Assembly (NCBI GenBank): GCA_018814945.1
Contig: JAHIYT010000131.1
Span: forward strand, 1 to 14,296
DNA: 14,296 bases
Direction of reading: 5' to 3'
Source: Patescibacteria group bacterium
GTDB taxonomy: Bacteria > Patescibacteriota > Gracilibacteria > UM-FILTER-43-11
Made by a program: the position numbers and the translations under genes. Shown in pieces: positions 6,889 to 14,044 of this stretch. Numbering within the stretch: the first letter of the stretch is position 1; every line of letters begins with the position of its first letter. The notes below the pieces were generated by a model. It was not told the DNA's origin. It ran no database searches and saw nothing but the letters and a program-made list of their open reading frames with translations.

Positions 6889-7260
6889 ATGGCCAGAGAT
6901 ATCAGACAATTAGGCGCGCCGGGGTCAGATATAGAGATTCCTCATCAGGAGATTGTTCAGGCTACCTTGGATGAGATAGGAAAGAGAGGGCTTACAGGTG
7001 AAGATGTTGGTCCAAAATTGGCTTGTGAGATTGCTGCCGAGTTTGTGGATGATGGCGACACTCAGGTTGCTATTTTGGCAGGTATGACTGTGGTAAAGGT
7101 TTTAAGAGAGAGACGCCGCAATGAAAATGCGGACTATAGAACCAGAATTGCGGAAGTAGGAACCATGGTAGACGGCGCCAGAAGGCAACTTCATAGTTCT
7201 ATGGGCATTGCACCACTAAGAAACGCACACCCTGACTCAATTCCGCCTGACGCGGCTTAG
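6889..7260 (+). CDS. Small protein of unknown function
   Basis: The 123-residue product (MARDIRQLGAPGSDIEIPHQ at the start) is not one I recognise. It has no transmembrane helix. Residues about 18-52 and 58-100 look helical and charged, including the basic run VLRERRRNEN (71-80), and the C-terminus is proline-rich and probably flexible. A strong promoter lies 23 bp upstream of the ATG, which supports a real gene with this start. It converges on the SLH-protein gene and the two stop codons overlap (4 nt shared). It is divergent from the unknown gene at 5698-6657. No function is proposed. Confidence 0.65.
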   Translation: MARDIRQLGAPGSDIEIPHQEIVQATLDEIGKRGLTGEDVGPKLACEIAAEFVDDGDTQVAILAGMTVVKVLRERRRNENADYRTRIAEVGTMVDGARRQLHSSMGIAPLRNAHPDSIPPDAA

Positions 7261-9278
7261 TCTCCGTTCACTTCTTCATTAAGCTCTATTGTCTTAATGG
7301 CCAGTTTTGCCATTTCTCCACGAGTGATATTTCGTGCTGGACCAAATGAAGTATTCATAATAGTTCCGTTTGGTAATCGTATACCATCGGTTAGTCTGTT
7401 ATGTATGGCAAAGTTAACTGCTGGAAAATACCATTGATCAGTGAGAATATCGGAATAATTATCACCTCTGGCACCTGCTGAATGAGTATTAAAATCAAAA
7501 GCTCTCATTAAAATTGCAATTGCTTCGGCTTTATTTACAGGATTATCCGGTTGAAATTCACCGTTTGGATAGCCGTTAATAAGGCCAATTTCCTTTGCCC
7601 TCTTTACATATGGAACATACCAGGCGTAAAGTGCTACGTCCATAAAAGGGGAGCTTTCTACATTTTCCAATGGGTCCACTTCTTCGCCAATGGCATTTAG
7701 TGCAATTTTTGTAAATTCTGCTCTGGTCAAAATATCATCTGGTGCGAAAACTCCTTTATCACGCCCCTTTACAATGCCCATTCTGTAAAGCTCTTCAGCA
7801 TAGTTTTTCGACCAGTGATCTATCGTGTCTTGGAATTCCACTTTGTTGTAGTTTTTTCCGGGTTGAGCCACAAAGAATGCACCTGGCCTATCTGCCATTA
7901 TTGTAACCTGATTTAGGTCTGCTTCCAAAAAGACCCAGTTAGGATTGTGCTTAAAATACTCTTCTGTATCCGGATTATAAATAAATACAGTTACACTTGC
8001 TTCGGGATCATACCTGTCTGTGAATGGAATTGTAAGCTTGTATGGAGGGTCAAACGTAAGATCTTCACCATCTATCGGTTCAAAGTTGAATATTGATTTA
8101 AATGTGTATCCAAAATTGATTGGATAATCCTTTGAGAAAAGCATTTCAGGTGGTCTTATATAGCCAGCAAAAGCCCTTCCATCCGTGTGGAATATTTCCG
8201 TGTCTCTTTCAAATGTAATTGTTGTCCCACTTGTTAATTCCTTGAATAAAATAGGCCTTGGTATAATACCCCTATGTTCCGGTGTTATGTATAGTGCCGG
8301 CTTTGTGCTGATTGTCATTGGGGTATTAGATCCTAGCAATGGTGCGGTTGCTGCGTTCACTCTATAGTCATTTTCATCAAAATTATAATCAATTACACAC
8401 ACATTATTTTGTAACTTATAACCATGGTCACATTCCTGAATTGAGCAAGTAGGATAGGATGTTACTTCTTTGGCATTTAGCCTTTCATCACAGCTGAATA
8501 TGTAGGTTTGTGTAGTTATTTCACTTGTGTTTCCAGCTTCATCTACGCCAAAATATCGCAGTGTTGTATTTTTGCTTATTGAAAATGATTTTCCGTTGTA
8601 TATATCACTTTTTGTCGTTGGGATTGCGCCGGTTAACGTGTAGTAAATAGTGGCTTCTTCGTCTATAAACTCATCGCTGGTTGTGAGAGTTCCAATATAA
8701 GGAGTTAATGTTACTGACTGTGCTATGTGATGGTTTCCGCCTTCTGGTCTTGCTTTTATGTTTGGCGGAGTGTGGTCTATGTATGCACCTGTTGTAAATG
8801 TTCTAATATAGATACCAGTCATTAGATTTCCAGCAATATCTTTAACTAGTTCTACAACGACGGTATGATCCAAATCACCATATAAATCTTCGTTTATATT
8901 TAGTGTGACTGTTTTGCCGTCATCACTTAAATCATAATCTGTATCCAATTTAGTTGAATATTGTTTTAATTTAACGGTGTTACTATTTATAGAACTTGGA
9001 TCAACAGGTTCGGAGAATGTAACGGTAATTTTATTTGTTGTGGTTGCAATATTCGTTGCCCCCTCACCTATTGATACAGATGTGACTTCTGGCGGGGTCA
9101 TATCTTCCAGAATACAATAGCTACTGCATCCATCTCTATTTGTAAAATTTTCATCATCACATTGCTCTCCTGCACTTTCGTCTAAAATGCCATCTCCGCA
9201 ATAACCTGTTGCGTGGGTTACTCCTGCGAGCATTGATATACACAAAATTGCAAATGTAAAACTTAGTATTTTTTTCAT
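7257..9278 (-). CDS. Secreted surface protein with Ig-like and three SLH domains
   Basis: The 673-residue protein has a signal peptide (about 1-23, MKKILSFTFAILCISMLAGV, likely cut after THA). Next comes a cysteine motif of the DUF4215/myxococcus type (CGDGILDE...EQCDD...RDGCSSYC, 27-55). An Ig-like Big_5 domain follows at about 61-165 (TPPEVTSVSI...FSEPVD...VTLNI). Residues about 168-261 form a chitobiase C-terminal-like, Fn3-associated domain (ATIYYTL, SKNTTLRYFGVDEAGN). A short cysteine-rich segment (263-294) and a beta-rich domain of about 150 residues lead to three SLH modules (about 481-530, 545-597, 606-662). SLH modules bind cell-wall-linked polymers, so this is probably an S-layer or surface-attached protein. 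The ATG lies 10 nt after the efp stop, so the two are likely cotranscribed. Confidence 0.85.
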   Translation of the reverse strand: MKKILSFTFAILCISMLAGVTHATGYCGDGILDESAGEQCDDENFTNRDGCSSYCILEDMTPPEVTSVSIGEGATNIATTTNKITVTFSEPVDPSSINSNTVKLKQYSTKLDTDYDLSDDGKTVTLNINEDLYGDLDHTVVVELVKDIAGNLMTGIYIRTFTTGAYIDHTPPNIKARPEGGNHHIAQSVTLTPYIGTLTTSDEFIDEEATIYYTLTGAIPTTKSDIYNGKSFSISKNTTLRYFGVDEAGNTSEITTQTYIFSCDERLNAKEVTSYPTCSIQECDHGYKLQNNVCVIDYNFDENDYRVNAATAPLLGSNTPMTISTKPALYITPEHRGIIPRPILFKELTSGTTITFERDTEIFHTDGRAFAGYIRPPEMLFSKDYPINFGYTFKSIFNFEPIDGEDLTFDPPYKLTIPFTDRYDPEASVTVFIYNPDTEEYFKHNPNWVFLEADLNQVTIMADRPGAFFVAQPGKNYNKVEFQDTIDHWSKNYAEELYRMGIVKGRDKGVFAPDDILTRAEFTKIALNAIGEEVDPLENVESSPFMDVALYAWYVPYVKRAKEIGLINGYPNGEFQPDNPVNKAEAIAILMRAFDFNTHSAGARGDNYSDILTDQWYFPAVNFAIHNRLTDGIRLPNGTIMNTSFGPARNITRGEMAKLAIKTIELNEEVNGD

Positions 9279-9288
9279 GATATTTATA

Positions 9289-9852
9289 TTAATCGGTAAT
9301 TCTACTCACATATTCTCCAGTTTCGGTATTAATTAGCACTTTATCTCCTTCTTTTATAAAAAGTGGGACTAGAATTACTGCGCCAGTTTCTACAGTTGCC
9401 TGCTTTGTCCCCCCGGTGGCGGTGTCTCCTTTTACTCCAGGGGTTGTTTCAGTTATCTCTAGTGTGATTTTAATGGGCGGCTGTACTCCGATTGGGGCTC
9501 CTTCATAGAAAGTTACATGAACTTCCGTATCCTCTTTTAGAAATTCCATCAAATCTTCAATTCCAGCGAGTGGTAGGCTAAACTGTTCGAAGCTTTCATT
9601 GTCCATAAAATTTGCTTCGCTACTATCCTTATACAAATATTGGCATTTTCTTCTTTCAATATCTGCAAATTCAAAAGATTCTCCAGCTAGAAATGTTTTA
9701 TCCAGTGTATTCCCTGTTTTCAGGTTTTTTAACTTTGTGCGCATAACAGGTTTTCCTGCATCTTTACGCATGAATTGGTTTTTTGTAACAAGAAATGGAT
9801 CTCCATTTACCTTTACAACAGTGCCTACTTTGATATCGGTTAAACTACTCAT
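9289..9852 (-). CDS. efp: Translation elongation factor P
   Basis: EF-P relieves ribosome stalling at polyproline stretches by entering the E site next to the P-site tRNA. The 187-residue product has the normal three-domain length. It contains IKVGTVVKVNGDPFLV at the N-terminus, the domain I loop near residues 28-38, domain II (VHVTFYEGAPIGVQPP) and the family C-terminal signature VKGDTATGGTKQATVETGA with the ending ETGEYVSR. ATG 9852 was chosen because family alignment starts there and because the promoter (-10 at 9877-9882) lies inside the longer frame that would start at 9906. The residue aligned with E. coli Lys34, the usual modification site, is Ala32 in my ungapped alignment, with Lys34 of this protein two residues away. 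It heads a probable two-gene unit with the SLH protein. Confidence 0.95.
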   Translation of the reverse strand: MSSLTDIKVGTVVKVNGDPFLVTKNQFMRKDAGKPVMRTKLKNLKTGNTLDKTFLAGESFEFADIERRKCQYLYKDSSEANFMDNESFEQFSLPLAGIEDLMEFLKEDTEVHVTFYEGAPIGVQPPIKITLEITETTPGVKGDTATGGTKQATVETGAVILVPLFIKEGDKVLINTETGEYVSRITD

Positions 9853-9876
9853 AAATTTGTATCTTAGATCGAAGGA

Positions 9877-9906
9877 ATTATAACAGAATTTTTTGATATT
9901 TATCAA
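9877..9906 (-). promoter_or_regulatory. efp promoter
   Basis: On the minus strand TTGATA (9906-9901), an 18-bp spacer and an extended -10 TGTTATAAT (TATAAT at 9882-9877) precede efp. The start site near 9870 gives an 18-nt leader. The -35 box lies in one arm of the 22-bp palindrome at 9889-9910. Confidence 0.75.
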
Positions 9907-9910
9907 AAAA
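9889..9910. repeat. 22-bp perfect AT palindrome between tRNA and efp
   Basis: TTTTTTGATA (9889-9898) is exactly complementary to TATCAAAAAA (9901-9910), with a 2-bp centre. It begins three bases beyond the 3' CCA end of the tRNA and covers the efp -35 box. The T-run directly after the tRNA may help end its transcript, but the T-run lies before rather than after the stem, so it is not a standard intrinsic terminator. An operator is possible. Confidence 0.6.
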
Positions 9911-9912
9911 AC

Positions 9913-9988
9913 TGGTGGGCCTGGTAGGAATTGAACCTACGACCAATCGGTTATGAGCCGACTGCTCTAACCACTGAGCTACAGGCCC
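9913..9988 (-). tRNA. tRNA with CAU anticodon, probably tRNA-Ile2 (lysidine type)
   Basis: A complete cloverleaf is visible on the minus strand: acceptor GGGCCTG/CAGGCCC, D-arm GCTC-AGTGGTTA-GAGC, anticodon stem GTCGG/CCGAT (one G-U) with loop CTCATAA, variable loop TGGTC, T-arm GTAGG-TTCAATT-CCTAC, discriminator A and an encoded CCA. The paired first base (G1-C72) excludes initiator tRNA-Met. The loop CTCATAA, the D-loop and the segment TTGGTCG resemble remembered bacterial tRNA-Ile2 sequences (E. coli ileX) more than elongator tRNA-Met, so a C34 changed to lysidine by TilS, reading AUA, is likely. Elongator tRNA-Met is the alternative. No clear promoter was found at 9989-10060. Confidence 0.93.
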
Positions 9989-10055
9989 TTTAATAGAACG
10001 TAATAAAGATATATTAGAGAGCACTTTGAATCAAATAATTAATATTACCTATCTA

Positions 10056-10084
10056 TTGTTTTAAGCCATGAATTGTGTTATAAT
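10056..10084 (+). promoter_or_regulatory. Promoter of the four-gene hydrolase cassette
   Basis: TTGTTT (10056-10061), a 17-bp spacer and TATAAT (10079-10084) with an extended TGT directly upstream form a good promoter. Transcription near 10091 leaves about 13 nt before ATG 10104. No other clear promoter is seen between the four genes, which are spaced 3, 5 and 12 nt apart. Confidence 0.75.
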
Positions 10085-10103
10085 ATATAGATTAAATTGT
10101 ATT

Positions 10104-11111
10104 ATGGCCGTATTTGAACCTGAAATCATAGATAAAAGGCCTAAATTCCCTAAAAGAGAGACATTAATGTATGACGTTGAAGAGACGAAGGGGGATAGTA
10201 TCCTTGATCAGCTCTCAGAATCAAAAAAAGAGCTTATGGCTCCGCTTTTAGTTTTAGCCGGTATTGCCATTATGTCTTATTTCAAGCCAGAGGTCCTTGA
10301 GGGTGAAGATGAAGCGAAAGAACAAGTTGATACAAAAAATGAATTGAGTGAATTGCGTGAAGATGTCTCAACTACAGTTGGAGTTGACATAGTTCCTGCT
10401 GAATCTGGTGAAATTAATTTTGGCCAAGAGAGATTTAATAAACTAGCAAAGGAAAAAGGAAATAAGGTCGCTTTTTTTAGTAAACAAATTTATGAGCGCT
10501 ATGCTACTGCGCTTGAATTTGGAAAAGAATATCAATCAGAGGTTAGAGTTGAAAACTATGATGGCTCGGCCCGCAATATAACAAACAATTGTGTGGGCTT
10601 TGTAATGTCGGTTCTTTCTGGCCTTCCTTTTAAAATCAGCGATTCTGCAGAAAGTAATATGGGTAGGTATTTAAGTGAATACCATTGGAGTGGTAAGGAT
10701 GGCTTGGAGCATTTTATTCCTGATATTGCGGGTAACGACGCTACAAAATATCACAGAACTGAAAATCTAGATCCGGATAATATTGATGAGCAAGTTGGTC
10801 AACATTTAGCAATTGGTGAGTATGCTGTTGCTGCTTTTTGGAATCACGTACTTTTGATTTATAAAGATATCGATGGGGAAATTAAGATGGTTCATTCTGG
10901 TGCTAATGTAGATTCGGAGACTGCACAAGCAGAGGGGTATTCTAGGGTTAATGAAACAACTCTTTCCGCATATGCAAAGCGTATGGAAACAAGTGGCCAA
11001 CGCATGAAATTCGCTTTTATACCAATCAGTAACATTGTTGAGTTAGCGGAGAACAGCCGAAACTCGGATATGGAAAATTATTATTACGATAATATGCAAT
11101 ACGTCGCATAA
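10104..11111 (+). CDS. Membrane-anchored predicted papain-fold cysteine hydrolase (cassette gene 1)
   Basis: From ATG 10104 the product has 335 residues. A longer frame to ATG 10068 would place the promoter inside the gene, so I rejected it. A single hydrophobic segment (about 45-60, MAPLLVLAGIAIMSYF) follows SESKKEL and precedes an acidic linker. This fits a signal anchor with the C-terminal domain outside. That domain (about 140-312) has a Cys-helix motif NNCVGFVMSVL (Cys163) and, after a predicted strand, WNHVLLIYKD (His248) followed by IKMVHSGANV (His264). The order Cys-helix then His-strand is that of NlpC/P60 and CHAP peptidoglycan hydrolases. The assignment rests on motif pattern only. 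Its domain is closely repeated in cassette gene 3, and the anchor module is repeated in cassette gene 2. The stop is 3 nt before the next start. Confidence 0.6.
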   Translation: MAVFEPEIIDKRPKFPKRETLMYDVEETKGDSILDQLSESKKELMAPLLVLAGIAIMSYFKPEVLEGEDEAKEQVDTKNELSELREDVSTTVGVDIVPAESGEINFGQERFNKLAKEKGNKVAFFSKQIYERYATALEFGKEYQSEVRVENYDGSARNITNNCVGFVMSVLSGLPFKISDSAESNMGRYLSEYHWSGKDGLEHFIPDIAGNDATKYHRTENLDPDNIDEQVGQHLAIGEYAVAAFWNHVLLIYKDIDGEIKMVHSGANVDSETAQAEGYSRVNETTLSAYAKRMETSGQRMKFAFIPISNIVELAENSRNSDMENYYYDNMQYVA

Positions 11112-11114
11112 TGT

Positions 11115-11975
11115 ATGTCTAAAACAATACAGGAACAACCATTGGCAATTGATGATAAAGGAGAAATTACCCCCGATCTACCAGTTATTTTGGGACAATT
11201 GAAAGATGCAAAAAAAGAAATGGTTGCTCCGCTTATTGTTCTTGGTGGGTTGTTGTTTCTGAAAGAATATTTTAAGGAAGAAACTGAAGAAAGTGATGAG
11301 GGAGATGAAGAGCTAGCTACTACCAATGAAAAACTAGATTCACTTAAGCGTGATATTCCAGCTGAACAGCCTGACGCGGATGAAGAACTTGAGCCAGGTA
11401 ATGCTCCGTCTGATACTGAGGATAAGTGTCTTGTTGAATTTTCTGAATCTGCTGAACTTGAGGTTTTGAAATCATTACCACCGGGGGAAAGGGTGGTTCG
11501 TGCAGTTGAACTTGCGGTAAATGAATACGAAACCGATGGGAAACATTGTTGGGACTGGGTGAATAAGGTTTATTCGAGTGTTGGTTGTGGCAGAGAGAGG
11601 GTTTATCAAAATCTTCATTACGAAGGAACTAATGCCAGAGTTGCCCCACATGCTACAATATTAGATGGTGAGCTGAAGGCTCCGGATGGAAGTGTTTTAC
11701 CGCTTAATCCCGGTGATCATATTTACTATAATAATAGGAACACTACTGATACTCATGGTAATCATAGTGTGATTTTTCTTGGATGGACTAATAAGAGTAG
11801 AGGTATTGCGCGGGTTGCTGGATATGATGCAAGGGGTTATAAATCCAGAATTCACAATGCAGATTTTATAAATAATCCGATTACGCATATCTCAAGCGCT
11901 GTTCAAAAAAGTGATATAGACCTTGCATTACTCGAACCGGTTAAAGATAAGAAAGATAATTTAGACGTAGCTTAA
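11115..11975 (+). CDS. Membrane-anchored predicted CHAP/NlpC-like cysteine hydrolase (cassette gene 2)
   Basis: The 286-residue product has a hydrophobic segment (about 37-50, VAPLIVLGGLLFL) preceded by QLKDAKKEM and followed by an acidic linker, much like cassette gene 1. The C-terminal domain is different: GKHCWDWVNKVYSSVG (142-157, putative nucleophile Cys145), LNPGDHIYYNN (197-207) and GNHSVIFLGW (215-224, putative His217). The C-x-W-V helix and the PGD...HSVIFLG order resemble CHAP and NlpC/P60 amidases or endopeptidases acting on peptide cross-links of the wall. Two other cysteines (105, 158) could pair. The start at 11115 is preferred because the ATG at 11111 opens only a three-codon frame. 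Substrate and activity are inferred from pattern, not shown. Confidence 0.6.
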   Translation: MSKTIQEQPLAIDDKGEITPDLPVILGQLKDAKKEMVAPLIVLGGLLFLKEYFKEETEESDEGDEELATTNEKLDSLKRDIPAEQPDADEELEPGNAPSDTEDKCLVEFSESAELEVLKSLPPGERVVRAVELAVNEYETDGKHCWDWVNKVYSSVGCGRERVYQNLHYEGTNARVAPHATILDGELKAPDGSVLPLNPGDHIYYNNRNTTDTHGNHSVIFLGWTNKSRGIARVAGYDARGYKSRIHNADFINNPITHISSAVQKSDIDLALLEPVKDKKDNLDVA

Positions 11976-11980
11976 CAATA

Positions 11981-12847
11981 ATGGACTTTTCAGCAATTGA
12001 AAATTCGGGTTCCGTTGAGAATTTAACTGACAATGCCGCTGAGCATGAAAATCTGCATATAGAACAACCTCTTAATGCAGCTGCTGGATTGACGGATGAA
12101 GCGCTTCACACTGCCGCTGAACTTGTTCGCAAGTTGCGTTTAGAAGATGAAGAGAGTTCGTCAGAGGTGGTTTCCGAGACTGAGATGCTTCTTTATAATC
12201 ATCTAATTGATTGTAATATTGGTGAAGCTCTTAATAGTGGAAAATTATATCAATCTCATGTAAATGTTGAGAACTTTGATGGATCAAATAGGGTGATATC
12301 TAATAGCTGTGTAGGGTTTTTGATGTCAGCGCTTGCTGATTTACCCATGAAGATACCGGCTGAAGGCAGAAATCAGGATAGATATTTAAGTGATTATAGC
12401 TGGAGCGGAAAAGATGGTTTAACTAACTATCTTCCAGATATTTGTGGTGATGAAGTTGATAGATGTAATTTTGTTGATGAATTAGATCCGGATAATATAG
12501 ATGAGCAAGTGGGGCAACACTTACAAATTAATGAGTATGCACTTGCTGCTTTTGGTAATCATGTTTTCTTAATTCGTAAAAATCCTGATGGGGTTGTTAA
12601 AATGGTTCATTCAGGAGCTAATGTAGATGAAAATGGAAGAAGGCGCGGTGGTCCATCCAGGGTTAATGAAACAACTTTGGCTGGATATGCCAAATATCAT
12701 CAAAGAACATATGGTGATATGAAATTCGCTTTTCTTACAATAAGAGACATCGTTGAGATATCTAAAAACAACCATGATTTGGAGACTCAGTTATATCCTG
12801 ATCATATCTTATCTAGAGATATAGAATCTTACGCAATTTCTACTTAA
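11981..12847 (+). CDS. Predicted papain-fold cysteine hydrolase without anchor (cassette gene 3)
   Basis: The 288-residue product is a close paralogue of cassette gene 1 over about 86-260. Shared blocks are VENxDGSxRxIxNxCVGF (putative nucleophile Cys110), the 14-residue LDPDNIDEQVGQHL, xNHVxLI (His194), KMVHSGANVD (His210), SRVNETTL and MKFAF. The N-terminal 85 residues are unrelated to gene 1: acidic, helical, with no signal peptide and no transmembrane segment. It may therefore be cytoplasmic, exported by a non-classical route, or held in a complex with its anchored relatives. The gene follows cassette gene 2 by 5 nt and precedes gene 4 by 12 nt. Activity is inferred only. Confidence 0.6.
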   Translation: MDFSAIENSGSVENLTDNAAEHENLHIEQPLNAAAGLTDEALHTAAELVRKLRLEDEESSSEVVSETEMLLYNHLIDCNIGEALNSGKLYQSHVNVENFDGSNRVISNSCVGFLMSALADLPMKIPAEGRNQDRYLSDYSWSGKDGLTNYLPDICGDEVDRCNFVDELDPDNIDEQVGQHLQINEYALAAFGNHVFLIRKNPDGVVKMVHSGANVDENGRRRGGPSRVNETTLAGYAKYHQRTYGDMKFAFLTIRDIVEISKNNHDLETQLYPDHILSRDIESYAIST

Positions 12848-12859
12848 TATTTATAATTT

Positions 12860-14044
12860 ATGGGATTAGAAACCCCACGAAACACAGAAGAAATATTAGC
12901 TGAAACCGCTAAAAAGCGAGCTTCATATACTCGTGATTATATTGATTCCGAAAAGGATATTGATATGGAAGGGTTTATTGACACCCTTTCAAAGGAGCCA
13001 TTCAATATATCCGTTGATCCAAATGATGATGTTAGTTTAACGAAGGCTGTTTATAAGCTTCAGCGTGCTTTAGATATGCCGGATAGAATTGGTAGAAGAG
13101 GGTGTGATGGTATGTTTGGACCTATTACGTATAGACGATTTTTAAGAAGAGAAATAGATTCCGGTTCACGCGATATCCCAATAGCCAGATTGGGCAAAAA
13201 ATCAGAACCTGAACTTGAAAGTCCGCCATCTCCAGAACCTGCTTTAAAGGTAACTTCGGTGGAAAATAAATTTATTTTGGAGACCCCTAGCGATCAACCT
13301 GCTTTTAATGAGGCATTCGAACAAAAGGAGGGGCTTAAGTGGGTAGGTAAGCTTGGTGGCAATGGCGGTAGAGATGTTGGAATATATGTTCCGCCTAATT
13401 TCGATAGCAGTAAGCCCGTTGAATTTGTTTACCATTTTCATGGCCTTAATGGACAGATGATTGGGCCAAAAGGTAAGGGTGGTTTAAATAGACTTAGAGA
13501 TACATTAAATGCGTCTGAACAATATAATAGAGATCCGGATCACAATATGGTTCTTGTTTATCCTTTGAGTGCGGGACACCGCGCGGGTAGAACGGGCAAA
13601 ATGCCAAAATTGAAATTTGATGCAAGCTGGATGCGTGCGGGTAATTCTACCAATGACAGTATGGATGCATTACATGATGAGGTTACTCAGGTTTTATCTG
13701 AGAATTTTGGAATTAATCCAGTTGATAAGACCATTACGGTTGAGGGGCATAGTGCAGGAGGTCATCCTCTTATGACAATTTTTGACAACAACCTTTCCGC
13801 AAAAATTGATAAGGTTGTCTTTATGGATGCGAGTTATGGCGTAAGAGCACCTAATACATACAAAAAGGCAATAAAGCATAATCCTGATATAGACTTTGTT
13901 ATTCTTGCCAAAAAAGATTCCCCAACAGATCAAGAACTTACACGTTCAATTGAGGGAAAAAAGGGTGTTACCTATGAACGTATCACAGGAAGGAGGCATG
14001 GAAAGTTTGTAGAGTTTGTTGGTGGAGAGACTGAAATCGTTTAA
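12860..14044 (+). CDS. PG-binding-like domain fused to alpha/beta hydrolase (cassette gene 4)
   Basis: The 394-residue protein has two recognisable regions. Residues about 58-98 (VYKLQRALDMPDRIGRRGCDGMFGPITYRRF) follow the PG_binding_1 pattern of an LQ helix then DGxFGPxT, which often binds peptidoglycan. After a proline-rich linker (115-128), residues about 160-390 look like an alpha/beta hydrolase. It has HFHG (192-195, oxyanion region), the nucleophile elbow GHSAGG (296-301, Ser298), a strand FMDASYG (321-327, Asp323) and RRHGKF (378-383, candidate catalytic His380). The fold suggests an esterase or deacylase, but the substrate is unknown. No signal peptide is visible, which is odd for a wall-binding enzyme. 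Its TAA stop directly abuts the reverse-strand stop of rplI. Confidence 0.65.
   Translation: MGLETPRNTEEILAETAKKRASYTRDYIDSEKDIDMEGFIDTLSKEPFNISVDPNDDVSLTKAVYKLQRALDMPDRIGRRGCDGMFGPITYRRFLRREIDSGSRDIPIARLGKKSEPELESPPSPEPALKVTSVENKFILETPSDQPAFNEAFEQKEGLKWVGKLGGNGGRDVGIYVPPNFDSSKPVEFVYHFHGLNGQMIGPKGKGGLNRLRDTLNASEQYNRDPDHNMVLVYPLSAGHRAGRTGKMPKLKFDASWMRAGNSTNDSMDALHDEVTQVLSENFGINPVDKTITVEGHSAGGHPLMTIFDNNLSAKIDKVVFMDASYGVRAPNTYKKAIKHNPDIDFVILAKKDSPTDQELTRSIEGKKGVTYERITGRRHGKFVEFVGGETEIV

Noticed and set aside
9853..9906. Longer start for efp at 9906
   Set aside because: The efp promoter lies within the extension and family alignment starts at the ATG at 9852.
9913..9988. Initiator tRNA-Met
   Set aside because: The first acceptor pair is a normal G1-C72, whereas initiators have a mismatch there, and the anticodon stem lacks three consecutive G-C pairs in the initiator pattern.
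10068..10103. Longer start for cassette gene 1 at ATG 10068
   Set aside because: The TATAAT box at 10079-10084 would lie inside the coding region, downstream of that ATG.
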